In this document: one piece after another, positions 1 through 11,377 of the stretch | Position numbering within the stretch: position 1 is the first letter of the stretch | How the letters are laid out: every line of letters starts with the position of its first letter | From: an uncultured Bacilli bacterium | Lineage (GTDB): Bacteria; Bacillota_I; Bacilli_A; RF39; UBA660 | Length of the DNA: 64,000 bases | Reading direction: 5' to 3' | NCBI GenBank assembly: GCA_934101575.1 | Contig: CAKORJ010000002.1 | Coordinates: forward strand, 1-64,000 | Translations under genes and position numbers: made by a program | Notes under the pieces: generated by a model | What the model was told of the DNA's origin: nothing | The model's input: only the letters and a program-made list of their open reading frames with translations | Databases searched by the model: none

Positions 1-878
<878 letters not shown>

Positions 879-1021
879 ACCATTTGTTATATGATATTTC
901 TATATCCTAATTTGATGAGATAAAAGAATTATTCTCTTAATCTTAATAACACTTAAACAGTGTTACCCTCATACATTATCTAGTTTTCAAAGAACTATTT
1001 TCTTGAGAGATTTGGTCTCTC

Positions 1022-2736
<1,715 letters not shown>

Positions 2737-2788
2737 CAAAGATCAAATCATTTTTGATTTTTGCTGTCTTTTTTTCGACTGCTTATTC

Positions 2789-2817
2789 ATTGTATCAAAA
2801 GTTATTTTTGATGTCAA
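2789..2817 (-). promoter_or_regulatory. rRNA operon promoter P2
   Basis: On the minus strand: -35 TTGACA (2812-2817), 17-nt spacer, -10 TACAAT (2789-2794). It lies about 120 nt upstream of the mature 16S 5' end and is the downstream member of a tandem pair. Confidence 0.85.
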
Positions 2818-2898
2818 GCACTTTTGTAAAATTTTTTTATTTTTTTTATTTTACATTCTTGCTTGGTTTTTCGTTTTCTTTTCTTGAAAACGCTTTGT

Positions 2899-2927
2899 AT
2901 AATAATATGAATTTTGACAATTGTCAA
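2899..2927 (-). promoter_or_regulatory. rRNA operon promoter P1
   Basis: On the minus strand: -35 TTGACA (2922-2927), 17-nt spacer, -10 TATTAT (2899-2904), 110 bp upstream of P2. The gene-free stretch from 2667 to 3034 otherwise holds only T-rich sequence and the 5' processing arm. Confidence 0.82.
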
Positions 2928-3034
2928 TACAATTTTTGAATTTTTTTTATTTTTTTTTTGAAATTGCTTATATATGCTGTTTTTTAGGCTATTTTTATTA
3001 AAAATGCGCATTGTTTTGATAAGAGAATATTGTT

Positions 3035-3580
3035 TTATATTTTTAACTTTTCTTTTTTTGTTTCTTTATATTTTTCATAATAAAAGTTTATTGTTTCTTT
3101 ATTGAAAGGATATTCTTTATTTCTTACTTTATTAATTAGCACTGTCAATTCTCTTTTTAGTATTGTGTCAATTTCATCTGAATAATTCATTTTCTTTTTA
3201 TGATACTTGTATTCTCCTCTATCTAATACTTTAAATGATCCATCTGGAAATACTCTTAAATCTAAATCATAATCTATATATTTTATTGTATTTTCTTCAA
3301 TAATGAATGGTGATGCTATATTACAATAATAATATATTCCTGTTTTTTTTAGTTGTCCTATTATATTAAACCAGTTTTTTTTTGAAAAAAACATTATTGC
3401 TGGTTCTTTTGTGTGCCATGTTCTACCATCTGATTCTATTACTAAGGTTTTATAGTTTCCGAATATCATATATTCTTCATTTTCATCTAGATATGTTGCT
3501 TCGTCCCAACTTCTATGTATTTTACTATCATGTTTATAACTATGAATATTTAAGTGATTTCCTAAGTTATATTTTTTCAC
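3035..3580 (-). CDS. DUF402 nucleoside tri/diphosphatase (YgaC/Ntdp-like)
   Basis: The protein of about 181 aa matches the DUF402 family represented by B. subtilis YgaC and S. aureus Ntdp, which hydrolyse nucleoside tri- and diphosphates with divalent metal. The family pattern is visible: HSYKHDSKIHRSW near the N-terminus, ESDGRTWHTKEPAI, a WFNIIG segment, and the acidic YIDYDLDLRVFPDG motif that supplies metal ligands. I choose the GTG at 3580 (preceded by GGGAG at 7 nt) because YgaC homologues start there; an in-frame ATG lies 24 nt upstream at 3604. It stands alone beside the rRNA promoters. The family assignment is firm; the in vivo substrate is not shown. Confidence 0.88.
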   Translation of the reverse strand: MKKYNLGNHLNIHSYKHDSKIHRSWDEATYLDENEEYMIFGNYKTLVIESDGRTWHTKEPAIMFFSKKNWFNIIGQLKKTGIYYYCNIASPFIIEENTIKYIDYDLDLRVFPDGSFKVLDRGEYKYHKKKMNYSDEIDTILKRELTVLINKVRNKEYPFNKETINFYYEKYKETKKEKLKI

Positions 3581-3641
3581 ATTATCACTCCCACTTGTAT
3601 ACATTATATATTTTTTTTCTTTAAATTACAAATTTTTATAT

Positions 3642-3678
3642 AAAAAAGAAATAATCTTAATTGCTTTTGATTATTTCT
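3642..3678 (-). terminator. Intrinsic terminator of ctpA
   Basis: Minus strand: 10-bp stem AGAAATAATC/GATTATTTCT (3669-3678 with 3647-3656) followed by a run of T. The stem-loop contains the ctpA stop codon. Confidence 0.8.
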
Positions 3679-4919
3679 AATGCTTTTTGATATTGAGTGT
3701 CATCCTTTTTATCATTCGTTTTATAGTACTTATCGCTTTGTTTTACTTCTATAGTGGGGTTTATTCCTTTTCCGTCTATATCTTTACCTTTGGATGTTTT
3801 CCATGTCTCTATGGTGTATTTTATTACTCCTCCGCTTGGTAATGTTTTTGTTTTTTGAACTGTTCCTTTACCATATGTAGTTGTTCCTACTAGTTGTGAT
3901 CCTAATTGTTCATTTAGTGATGCTGCTAAAACTTCTGATGCTGAGGCACTTCCTTCGTTTACTAGTACTACTATTTTATATTTTTTGTTGTTCTTTTCTT
4001 TTGGATATTTTATTTCTGTTTTATCTTTTTTCACTATTTGAATTATTGGATTTTTTTTATCTAAAAATTGACTAGCTATGTTTACTACTGTATCAAGGTG
4101 TCCTCCTTGGTTATATCTTAAGTCTATTATTAATTTATTTATGTTTTGTTTTTCTAATTCTTTTAGTTCTTTTTCGAATTGTTCATCTGTATTACTTGCA
4201 AATACTGATAAGGCTACGTAACCTATTTTTTGATTCTTTTCTGTGATTATTTCTTTTGTTACTGATGGTATTTCTACTTTTCCTGTTTTTATTTTAATTT
4301 CTTTTTCTTTATTGTTTCTTTTTATGGTTAAAACAAATGTTTTTCCTTCTTTTCCTTTTATTTTTTTGGAAATTTCTTCGGCTGATAGCTTTGTTACGTC
4401 TTCTCCATTGATTTTTAGATATTGATCGCCTTTCTTTAAGCCTGCTTTTTCTGCTGGAGAATTTTTATATATTTGACTTACTGTTACTAATTTACCTTTT
4501 TCTTGATAGACTCCTGCTCCCATTCCATAGAAATAGCCATTTAGTTCATCTTTTAGATCTTCAGATTCTTGTTCGTTATAATATACTGAATGTTTATCTC
4601 CTAATAAAGAAAACATTCCTTCTATGGCTGCATCTTTTAATTTATCTTCATTTACTTGGTTTATGTATTCTTCCGATAAGGTGTTGTATACATTTTCTAT
4701 TTCTGCCATTCCTTTGTTTGTAGATTTTAGCGATAATGAAGATGCTCCTTTGCTAAATACCATTTCTCCTATTAGAATTCCAAATATTAGTGCCATTATA
4801 AATACCAATATTAGTTCTATTGTGTTAAACTTATGTTTTTTTAAATTTATTTTTGATGTGTATTCTTTTATTTTTTTGATTACTTTTTTGTTTTTTATTT
4901 TTTTCTTTATATTTTTCAT
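3657..4919 (-). CDS. C-terminal processing protease, S41 family (CtpA/CtpB-like)
   Basis: A 420-aa membrane-anchored serine protease facing outside. A lysine-rich start (1-31) precedes one transmembrane segment (about 32-52), then a PDZ domain (about 125-205, with the GAGV carboxylate-binding loop) and the S41 protease domain (about 215-385). The catalytic region is present: a serine within EGSASASE (about Ser326) and the general-base lysine in TTYGKGTVQ (about Lys351). Family members clip the C-termini of secreted or membrane proteins. In Bacillus, CtpB also cleaves SpoIVFA during sporulation, which would fit a spore-forming lineage, but nothing here shows that role. The start ATG follows GAGGTG. 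Confidence 0.93.
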   Translation of the reverse strand: MKNIKKKIKNKKVIKKIKEYTSKINLKKHKFNTIELILVFIMALIFGILIGEMVFSKGASSLSLKSTNKGMAEIENVYNTLSEEYINQVNEDKLKDAAIEGMFSLLGDKHSVYYNEQESEDLKDELNGYFYGMGAGVYQEKGKLVTVSQIYKNSPAEKAGLKKGDQYLKINGEDVTKLSAEEISKKIKGKEGKTFVLTIKRNNKEKEIKIKTGKVEIPSVTKEIITEKNQKIGYVALSVFASNTDEQFEKELKELEKQNINKLIIDLRYNQGGHLDTVVNIASQFLDKKNPIIQIVKKDKTEIKYPKEKNNKKYKIVVLVNEGSASASEVLAASLNEQLGSQLVGTTTYGKGTVQKTKTLPSGGVIKYTIETWKTSKGKDIDGKGINPTIEVKQSDKYYKTNDKKDDTQYQKALEIIKSN

Positions 4920-4988
4920 AATTCACCTCTATATTAATATTATAATAGCACATTTTTAGATAATTTTTAAGACTTTTTATTTTCAGGC

Positions 4989-5013
4989 AAAAAAAGAAGA
5001 CGTGTTTGTCCTC
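4989..5013 (-). terminator. Intrinsic terminator after the lipoprotein gene
   Basis: Minus strand: stem GAGGAC/GTCTTC (5008-5013 with 4996-5001, one G-U pair), 6-nt loop, then seven T. It lies just past the stop codon at 5020. Confidence 0.7.
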
Positions 5014-5019
5014 GTTTTG

Positions 5020-6213
5020 TTATTTTTGATTAATTGTTGATACTACGTTTATTGACTTAGCTACTTCTAAAAGTTCATTTTTGTCCATTTGATCTGACAC
5101 TATATAGTATTCTACTCCATTGCTTGTCCATGTATAGGATGTATCTGTTAAGGATCCTACTGTATCTATTAACATATATGGTTCTCCATATGTTGGTATT
5201 ATTTCTAAATTCTTTGATGGTTTTACTGTTTCTTGAACTAGAATAAAAGGATTGTCTCCAGCAAACGTCATTATTACTCTTTCTCCACTTTCTGTTGCTA
5301 TTACTTCTTTGTCAGATAGTTTTGTATTACTTGGCAGATAAAGCGGAAATACTTTGTCATCTACTTTACTTGTTTCATTTGTTTCTTCAGTTTTATTATT
5401 TTGACTTGTTTCACTATTTGTTTTTGACTCATTTCTGTCTTCGCTTTGAGTTTCATTGTCTGTTTTTGCTTCTTCATTTGTTTGTTTATTTGTTTGTTCT
5501 TCTTGGTTTCTGTTTTCTGTTTGCTTGCTTTCTTCATTATTACTATTTTCTTTTCTTGTTTGCTCTTCATTTGTACTAGCTTTATTGAAATCTTTTGTTA
5601 ATTCTTCTAGACTAAATTCTGATTCGTTGAAGTTTGCTTTTTTATCTATTGTTTTTACTGTGAACTCTATATAACTTATGTTTTTATCATCTTGGACTTC
5701 TACTTTTTTTAGATTATAGTTTTTATCTAATATTATATTTTGTTTAGTATACTTTGGATTATTTGGATAATTTGTTTTTACTGTATATATATAGTCACTA
5801 TCTTTTTGAGTAAATTTATACTCATTATCTTTTTTTAGATCGTTCACTACAGAGCCTAATAAATAACTTTGTGAGTTATTGTCAGGCCAATCGCTTTGAA
5901 ATTTGAAACTTTTATTTAGTGATGGTGTTATTACGTATACTCCTTCTTTATTTTTTAAAATTATTTGTTCATAATTGTTCCCTTTATTATTTAATGAAAC
6001 TTTATAGTTATCATCTTTTTGATAACTTACTTCTACGTCATATTCATAGCTGTCATCGTTATTTATCAGTTTTAAACTTCCTTCCATATAATAAGATTTT
6101 AAACTTTCTATGTCTTTTATAAAATTATCTTTTATTTCTTTATCGCTTAAACTTCCACATCCTGTTAGACATAGTGCTGCTACTAATGTAACAAATAAAA
6201 ATAATTTTTTCAT
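5020..6213 (-). CDS. LolA/GerS-like lipoprotein with low-complexity linker
   Basis: A 397-aa secreted lipoprotein. The signal peptide ends in a lipobox L-T-G-C, with the lipid-accepting Cys at residue 19. Residues about 25-210 look like the LolA-type half-barrel seen in GerS and YdcC proteins of spore formers. Then follows a 70-residue linker of almost only N, E, Q, T, K and S, and a C-terminal domain of about 100 aa (WTSNGVEYYIVSD...ELLEVAKSI) resembling DUF4367. In Clostridioides difficile, GerS is needed for germination; transferring that role here is inference. The linker produces spurious open frames on both strands. Confidence 0.65.
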   Translation of the reverse strand: MKKLFLFVTLVAALCLTGCGSLSDKEIKDNFIKDIESLKSYYMEGSLKLINNDDSYEYDVEVSYQKDDNYKVSLNNKGNNYEQIILKNKEGVYVITPSLNKSFKFQSDWPDNNSQSYLLGSVVNDLKKDNEYKFTQKDSDYIYTVKTNYPNNPKYTKQNIILDKNYNLKKVEVQDDKNISYIEFTVKTIDKKANFNESEFSLEELTKDFNKASTNEEQTRKENSNNEESKQTENRNQEEQTNKQTNEEAKTDNETQSEDRNESKTNSETSQNNKTEETNETSKVDDKVFPLYLPSNTKLSDKEVIATESGERVIMTFAGDNPFILVQETVKPSKNLEIIPTYGEPYMLIDTVGSLTDTSYTWTSNGVEYYIVSDQMDKNELLEVAKSINVVSTINQK

Positions 6214-6326
6214 TTTTCACCTCTTTTTGCTTTCAATTAATTATATTTTTATTTGATTTATATATTCTTTTTTTTACGAATATTTTTTTTCTTGCGATAC
6301 ATAATATATAGTAAAGGAGGAATTAT

Positions 6327-6527
6327 ATGGAAACACTACAAAAAGTTGCACTTGTATTCACTATTGTTGGCGCTATTGTTTGGGGCCTTATAGGACTTTT
6401 TGATTTCAACCTTGTTGAGTTTATATTTGGTGATGGTAGTATACTTTCTAGAATTGTTTATACTATTGTTGGTGTGTGTGGACTTATTAATATTGGTTTA
6501 CTTGTACAAAAAATTGAGATAAAATAA
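6327..6527 (+). CDS. DUF378 small membrane protein
   Basis: A 66-aa protein with two predicted membrane helices (about 6-28 and 40-62) separated by a short polar loop. The pattern VGAIVWGLIGLFDFNLVEFIFG and the second helix IVYTIVGVCGL are typical of DUF378 (B. subtilis YuzA). The function is unknown. It is one of very few plus-strand genes here, has a strong AAAGGAGG ribosome site, and is followed immediately by its own terminator, so it is monocistronic. Confidence 0.88.
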   Translation: METLQKVALVFTIVGAIVWGLIGLFDFNLVEFIFGDGSILSRIVYTIVGVCGLINIGLLVQKIEIK

Positions 6528-6556
6528 AACACTTCTTTAATTACGAAGTGTTTTTG
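6528..6556. terminator. Bidirectional terminator between convergent genes
   Basis: Stem AACACTTC/GAAGTGTT (6528-6535 with 6545-6552) with T-rich sequence on both sides. It can end the DUF378 gene on the plus strand and the secreted Fn3 gene on the minus strand. Confidence 0.85.
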
Positions 6557-6560
6557 TATG

Positions 6561-7043
6561 TTAAACTTTCTTTATTCTTTGAGTTGTGATACTCTTTCCA
6601 TAATAGGTCTTACTGCCTATTTTTTTATATGCTTTTACTTTGTATGTATATGTTTTTCCTTTTTTTATTTTTGTGTCTTTATAGTATGTATTTTTTGTTG
6701 TGGCTATTCTTGTATATTTTTTACCTGTACTTCTGTATATTGCATATCCTGTTATTTTATTTATTTTTTTATAGCTAATTGTTATTGATTTTTTTGTTTG
6801 TTTTATATTTTTTAACTTTAAGCTGTCTAGGCCACACGGTACTCTTAATGTTTCTCCGGATGCATAGTTTTTTGCTGTTGCTCTGTGCCAATGATTGGTT
6901 TTGCCATGTATTCCATATTTTGTATTATTACAATACACAATTGAAGCTTTTCTTAGTTTTCCTGATGTTGCCGATACTGTAGTTATCGGTGTTATTATTA
7001 GTGCACTTATTATTAAAAATAGTATTATTTTTGTCCTTTTCAT
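6561..7043 (-). CDS. Secreted protein with His/Cys motif and Fn3-like domain
   Basis: A 160-aa protein with a signal peptide (about 1-25, hydrophobic core LFLIISALIITPITTVSA). Next is a short segment with C-x8-H-x4-HWH spacing and a second Cys 19 residues after the last His. It ends in one fibronectin-III-like repeat (about 75-158, ITISYKKI...GYAIYRSTGKKY...YTYKVKAY) of the kind found in Firmicute surface proteins. The Cys/His cluster could bind a metal, but I do not recognise a named family. No catalytic function can be assigned. The start is supported by AAAAAGGAGTG upstream. Confidence 0.6.
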   Translation of the reverse strand: MKRTKIILFLIISALIITPITTVSATSGKLRKASIVYCNNTKYGIHGKTNHWHRATAKNYASGETLRVPCGLDSLKLKNIKQTKKSITISYKKINKITGYAIYRSTGKKYTRIATTKNTYYKDTKIKKGKTYTYKVKAYKKIGSKTYYGKSITTQRIKKV

Positions 7044-7133
7044 GTTTTCACTCCTTTTTTGTTTATTTTACAAAATTTATTTTTGATTGTCTTTAGATTT
7101 TTAATATTTGCGTTATTTGTGCGTTTTGCAAAA

Positions 7134-7158
7134 GAAAAAAGGCTTTTGTTAAGCCTTT
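7134..7158 (-). terminator. Intrinsic terminator of the cdaA-cdaR operon
   Basis: Minus strand: AAGGCTT/AAGCCTT stem (7151-7157 with 7139-7145) followed by T-rich sequence, ending at the cdaR stop. Confidence 0.8.
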
Positions 7159-7159
7159 A

Positions 7160-8560
7160 TTATTTTATTATTATAGTAACTGTTTTTGTTTTTGGTGTAT
7201 AAGATAATTTTGAGTCTTCACCGGTTACTTCAACTTTTACTTTATGTGTTCCTTTTCCTAAACCTTGTAAATTAACAAATGCTGATATATTTTCTACTGA
7301 AGCATCTTTTATATTGCCTGCGGAACCTTTTACTATTATAGATGCTACTGAATCTTCTTTAGATGCTGCTTGAGCTGTTAAGCCATTCTCTAGGTTCTTT
7401 GTTGCAATGTTTACATTTTTAATAGTTTTTTCTTTTACATCTGCTAATGTTACTTTTGCTACTACTGATTTTGTTGATATATCTCTTACACCACTTGGTA
7501 ATGATAGATTTACTGTATATTCTGTTTCTTTACTTAATCCTCCAACATTTATATTGACTGGTATGTAGGATATCTTTTCTAATGTTGCTTCATCACTATA
7601 AATTGTTGCTTTTGTTTTACTTAGTTTTATTTCATCTATTGCTTTACCAAATACTACTTCTCCTTCTGGGATTACTTTTAAAGGTACTTCTTTGCTTGGT
7701 GAGGCTATTTCTACTACTGCATCTATTGTTCCAGGAACAATTTCTACATCTAGTTTTCTACCTTTTTCATCATATGCTACCAGAGGAATTTCCTTTAATG
7801 TCGTTGTTCCTACTGTCGGATTTGTTATTTTTCTTACATCTACTAGAGCTTTTACTGTTGCTATTTGTTCTAGTTTGTACTCTGCTCCTTTTACGTATAC
7901 TTCGTCTCTACTAAAGCTTATATCTTGAATTGTATATTTTGAATCTAATTCATCTTCATATAATACTTCTTTTGTTATTTTTTTAGATTCTGACATTTTT
8001 TCATAGACTACTACTGTGGCTGTTGATGGATCTAGCTTATAATCTACTGAGGAGACTGATCCAGAATATTTTAAATTAACTTTATGTGTTCCTGGTTTTA
8101 GGTCTCTTAAATCTATTACAACTTCTTCATTTGAATATTGTTTTGCTAGATATAAGTCAGCTCTTCTACCTATTAGTGTTATGTCTGCCGTTTTTGGTAA
8201 TCCTTCTATTACATAGGCTTCTTCATTATATAGAGCTGTTACTTTTTTGTTATAAAGTATATCTGCAGAATTATTCATCATTAATTCTGTTGTGTTATCT
8301 ACTACAAGAAATGCACATAGTGCTAGTACTAAAGATAGAGTTATTAACACTAATTTGTTATTTAATAATCTATCTAGTGGTTTACTACTTCCTTTAAATG
8401 GTTTCATTATTAGAAGCATTAGTTTTGCTATTGGTGTTATTATTATTTTGTCTATAATATTATATATTTTACTTATTACATAATATATTCCTCTTGCTAT
8501 TTTTTTTAGTAGTGAAAATTTCTTTTTATTTTTCTTTTTTGAGGATTTTTTCTTTGCCAT
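7160..8560 (-). CDS. cdaR: YbbR-domain protein, CdaA regulator
   Basis: A 466-aa protein starting with a lysine-rich cytoplasmic tail, then a transmembrane helix (about 68-86), then several tandem YbbR beta-domains outside the membrane. Repeated patterns such as KTADITLIGRRADL, PVNINVGGL and GKGTHKVKVEVTG mark the repeats. CdaR proteins bind and modulate the diadenylate cyclase CdaA. The start codon overlaps the cdaA stop by one base (TAATG), so the two are translationally coupled. In most Bacilli glmM follows this pair; here a terminator does. Confidence 0.9.
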   Translation of the reverse strand: MAKKKSSKKKNKKKFSLLKKIARGIYYVISKIYNIIDKIIITPIAKLMLLIMKPFKGSSKPLDRLLNNKLVLITLSLVLALCAFLVVDNTTELMMNNSADILYNKKVTALYNEEAYVIEGLPKTADITLIGRRADLYLAKQYSNEEVVIDLRDLKPGTHKVNLKYSGSVSSVDYKLDPSTATVVVYEKMSESKKITKEVLYEDELDSKYTIQDISFSRDEVYVKGAEYKLEQIATVKALVDVRKITNPTVGTTTLKEIPLVAYDEKGRKLDVEIVPGTIDAVVEIASPSKEVPLKVIPEGEVVFGKAIDEIKLSKTKATIYSDEATLEKISYIPVNINVGGLSKETEYTVNLSLPSGVRDISTKSVVAKVTLADVKEKTIKNVNIATKNLENGLTAQAASKEDSVASIIVKGSAGNIKDASVENISAFVNLQGLGKGTHKVKVEVTGEDSKLSYTPKTKTVTIIIK

Positions 8561-9369
8561 TATATATCTTCCTCCTCATCAAATTCATCTTCAAACTCGT
8601 CTTGTTTTGGTCTTAGTTCATCTATAAGTAATATTCTTGCATCATCTATTGTTAAATTATAGAATAGTTCTCCTTTTATTGCTATAGATACTCTTCCTGT
8701 TTCTTCGGATACTACTATGGCTAGGGCATCTGTTTCTTCGGTTATTCCTAATGCTGCTCTGTGTCTTGTTCCTAGTCTTTTATTTATTTTTAGACTATTG
8801 CTTGTTGGAAACACTGCGCCAGCACAACTTATTTTATCTCCTTGGATTATTACTCCACCATCATGTAATGGATTATTTGGGAAGAATATAGAAACTAATA
8901 ATTCACTTGATATTTCTGCATATAGGTTTGTTGCTTTGTTTATGTAATCAATTAGACTTACGTCTCTTTCTATTACTATTAGTGCTCCTATTTTTGATTT
9001 TCTCATACTGTCTACGGCAGATATTATTTCATATACTAATTTTTCTCTTTCATCTACTGTTAAGACTTTATGTCTTCCTAGTAATTGGGTTTTTCCAATC
9101 TGTTCTAGAATTGATCTTATTTCAGGTTGGAATATTATTATTAGAGCAAGTGGTCCCCACTCTATTACATATTCTAGAAGTAATCCTACTGTAACTAGTC
9201 CTAATAAGTCTGCTAATACTTTTATTATTATAATGAATAGGATTCCTTTAAATAACAAAGATAACTTAACATTGCTTTTTATATTTTTTAATAAGGTATA
9301 GATTAGTAACCATACTATTGCTATATCTAATATTTTTTTTATTGTTTCAAGAATTGTATCAAAACTCAT
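8560..9369 (-). CDS. cdaA: Diadenylate cyclase (c-di-AMP synthase)
   Basis: A 269-aa membrane protein with three N-terminal helices (about 10-95) and a DisA_N/DAC catalytic domain (about 95-245). The two signature motifs are present: DGGVII and GTRHRAALG. It makes c-di-AMP from two ATP, the essential second messenger for potassium and cell-wall homeostasis in Firmicutes. I chose the ATG preceded by GGAGGTAATT over an upstream in-frame TTG (9381). The acidic C-terminus is normal for the family. It is first in a two-gene operon with cdaR. Confidence 0.95.
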   Translation of the reverse strand: MSFDTILETIKKILDIAIVWLLIYTLLKNIKSNVKLSLLFKGILFIIIIKVLADLLGLVTVGLLLEYVIEWGPLALIIIFQPEIRSILEQIGKTQLLGRHKVLTVDEREKLVYEIISAVDSMRKSKIGALIVIERDVSLIDYINKATNLYAEISSELLVSIFFPNNPLHDGGVIIQGDKISCAGAVFPTSNSLKINKRLGTRHRAALGITEETDALAIVVSEETGRVSIAIKGELFYNLTIDDARILLIDELRPKQDEFEDEFDEEEDI

Positions 9370-9473
9370 AATTACCTCCAAACATTTTTTTATTATATCA
9401 TTTATTCTATTTTATGTAAAATTTCTTCAAATTTTAATGTCTATGTTTCTACTTTAACAAGTATACTATAAAA

Positions 9474-9505
9474 TAAAAAAAATTGTAAGGTGTATTATAC
9501 AATTT
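9474..9505 (-). terminator. Intrinsic terminator of glyA
   Basis: Minus strand: AAATTGTA/TACAATTT stem (9498-9505 with 9480-9487), 10-nt loop, then T8. Confidence 0.8.
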
Positions 9506-9515
9506 TTATATTTTT

Positions 9516-10739
9516 TTATTTATATATTGGAAAGTTACTTGTTATGCTTAGTACTTTTTCTTTATTTTGTCTAAGTTTGTCTTCATTTTTATAATTCTGT
9601 AAAGTATCTATAATTATATCTGCTATTTCTATAAATTCTTTTTCTTTTAAACCTCTTGTTGTCATGGCTGGTGTTCCTATTCTTATTCCACTTGTTGTTG
9701 TAAATGATTCTGTTTCGTTTGGAATTGAGTTTTTGTTACATGTTATGTTTATTTCGTCTAGTATTTTTTCAGCATCTTTTCCTGTTATATTAAATGATGA
9801 TTTTACGTCTATTAACATTAGATGGTTTTCTGTTTTATTTGATATTACTTTTATATTTTTTTCTTTGAATCTTTCTGCCATAGCTTTGGCATTTTTTATT
9901 ACTTGTTTTTGATATTCTTTGAACTCTGGTTGTAATGCTTCATAAAAACATTGAGCTTTTGCTGCTATTACGTGCATTAATGGGCCCCCTTGGATTCCAG
10001 GGAAAATTGTTCTATTTATTTTTTTTATTAGCTCTTCACTATTGGTTAGAATTATTCCTCCTCTTGGACCTCTTAATGTCTTATGTGTTGTTGAAGTTAC
10101 TACATCGGCATAATCGCATGGGTTTTCGTGGAGTCCTGTGGCGACTAGTCCTGCTATATGGGCCATATCTACCATTAAGTATGCTCCTACTTTATCCGCT
10201 ATTTCTTTAAATTTTTTAAAATCTATTTTTAATGCATAAGCGGAAGCTCCTGCTATTATCATTTTTGGTTTTTCTTTTAGGGCTAATTTTTCTATTTCTT
10301 TATAATCTAAGCTCTCTGTTTCTTTATCAAGTGTGTATGATACTATTTCGTAGTCTCTTCCACTAAAGTTGATTGGATGACCGTGAGTTAAGTGCCCTCC
10401 ATTTGACAAATCTAATCCCATGACTTTATCACCATGTTCCAGAAGTGCTCTGTATACTGCTAGATTGGCACTGCTTCCTGAATGTGGTTGTACGTTTGCA
10501 TATTTGCAGTTAAATAATTCTTGTAAATATTTTATTGCTTGTTTTTCAAAAACATCTACATATTCACAACCACCATAATATCTTTTATCTGGGTATCCTT
10601 CAGCATACTTGTTTGTTAAGATACTTCCTTGTAAAGTTAATATGTCTTTTGAAACATAGTTCTCTGAGGCTATTAATTCTATATTTTGTTCTTGTCTTAT
10701 ACTTTCTTTTTCTAGAGCCTCTTTTAATATTTTATCCAT
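9516..10739 (-). CDS. glyA: Serine hydroxymethyltransferase
   Basis: A 407-aa PLP enzyme converting serine and tetrahydrofolate to glycine and 5,10-methylene-THF, the main one-carbon source. The full family pattern is present: IASENYVS at the N-terminus, YAEGYPGKRYYGG-like [13 protein letters not shown], the substrate region PHSGSSAN, and the PLP lysine in [12 protein letters not shown] (about residue 225). Length is normal. It is monocistronic with its own terminator. The ribosome site is GTGGTGA. Confidence 0.98.
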   Translation of the reverse strand: MDKILKEALEKESIRQEQNIELIASENYVSKDILTLQGSILTNKYAEGYPDKRYYGGCEYVDVFEKQAIKYLQELFNCKYANVQPHSGSSANLAVYRALLEHGDKVMGLDLSNGGHLTHGHPINFSGRDYEIVSYTLDKETESLDYKEIEKLALKEKPKMIIAGASAYALKIDFKKFKEIADKVGAYLMVDMAHIAGLVATGLHENPCDYADVVTSTTHKTLRGPRGGIILTNSEELIKKINRTIFPGIQGGPLMHVIAAKAQCFYEALQPEFKEYQKQVIKNAKAMAERFKEKNIKVISNKTENHLMLIDVKSSFNITGKDAEKILDEINITCNKNSIPNETESFTTTSGIRIGTPAMTTRGLKEKEFIEIADIIIDTLQNYKNEDKLRQNKEKVLSITSNFPIYK

Positions 10740-10799
10740 TTACATCACCACATTAATTATACTATTGTTCAAGAAAATTTGCACTAAAAAAATAAACTT

Positions 10800-11063
10800 T
10801 TATTCGTTTATTCTTAATAATAAGGTATCTAATTGTTCATATAGTATTTCTTTTTTCTTTGATGATACTCTTTCTTTTGTTATAAGTTGATTATTTATTA
10901 GATATTTATGTAACATTCTATTTAGTTCATCTATATTATCAAATATGCTTAATATATTATCATGAACTATTTCATTTGATGATTCTAGTAATTTTGTAGT
11001 TAGAGTTTTTAACAAATTTTGTTCATAAAGATATAAAGTCATTAAGTTTTCTTTTTCTTTCAT
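10800..11063 (-). CDS. Small helical protein, possible CotF-like C-terminal half
   Basis: An 87-aa, fully helical, charged protein without signal or membrane segment. Its pattern (ENLMTLYLYEQNLLKTLTTKLLES...HKYLINN) resembles the second helical pair of CotF-type spore coat proteins, but similarity is weak. It overlaps the stop of the upstream gene by one base (TAATG), so both are co-translated. No other function is suggested by the sequence. Confidence 0.45.
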   Translation of the reverse strand: MKEKENLMTLYLYEQNLLKTLTTKLLESSNEIVHDNILSIFDNIDELNRMLHKYLINNQLITKERVSSKKKEILYEQLDTLLLRINE

Positions 11064-11272
11064 TAGATTATCCTTTCTTTTTCATCTAGTAGTTTCATTA
11101 TTGTTAATAGATTTTCTTCATGACTATCTCTTATTCTTTTTAATATTATTTTTATATCTTTATTTGTTGTTTTTTTTTCGTATTCTTTGGTTTGTTTTAT
11201 GATTAAATAGTTTTCGTTAAATATCTCTTTTAGATTTATTAAATCATTTGGGGATAAGGTTACTTTTTTCAT
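11063..11272 (-). CDS. Small helical protein, possible CotF-like N-terminal half
   Basis: A 69-aa protein of two predicted helices (SPNDLINLKEIFNENYLIIKQ, then IILKRIRDSHEENLLTIMKLL). The pattern L..E..L..K...Y......D..IK....I...H...L..L is that of CotF-type or ferritin-like spore coat proteins of Firmicutes. It is coupled to the 87-aa gene downstream, so together they could form the usual CotF four-helix unit from two chains. A spore role is inference only. Confidence 0.5.
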   Translation of the reverse strand: MKKVTLSPNDLINLKEIFNENYLIIKQTKEYEKKTTNKDIKIILKRIRDSHEENLLTIMKLLDEKERII

Positions 11273-11377
11273 ATTATTCCTCCATTAATGTATTGATACT
11301 TTTTTTGGAGTTTTATTCATTTTTTTATTCTTTGATAACCTTCATTGATTAATTATGTGGATTTTTGGAGGATTTTT

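Noticed and set aside
2754..3011. Short Phe/Tyr-rich and Lys-rich frames on both strands
   Set aside because: They come from T-runs in the rRNA promoter region; composition is not protein-like and they overlap the promoters.
5295..5674. Three overlapping frames in the lipoprotein gene
   Set aside because: Shadows of the low-complexity N/E/Q/T/K linker of the lipoprotein; repeated codons keep other frames open.
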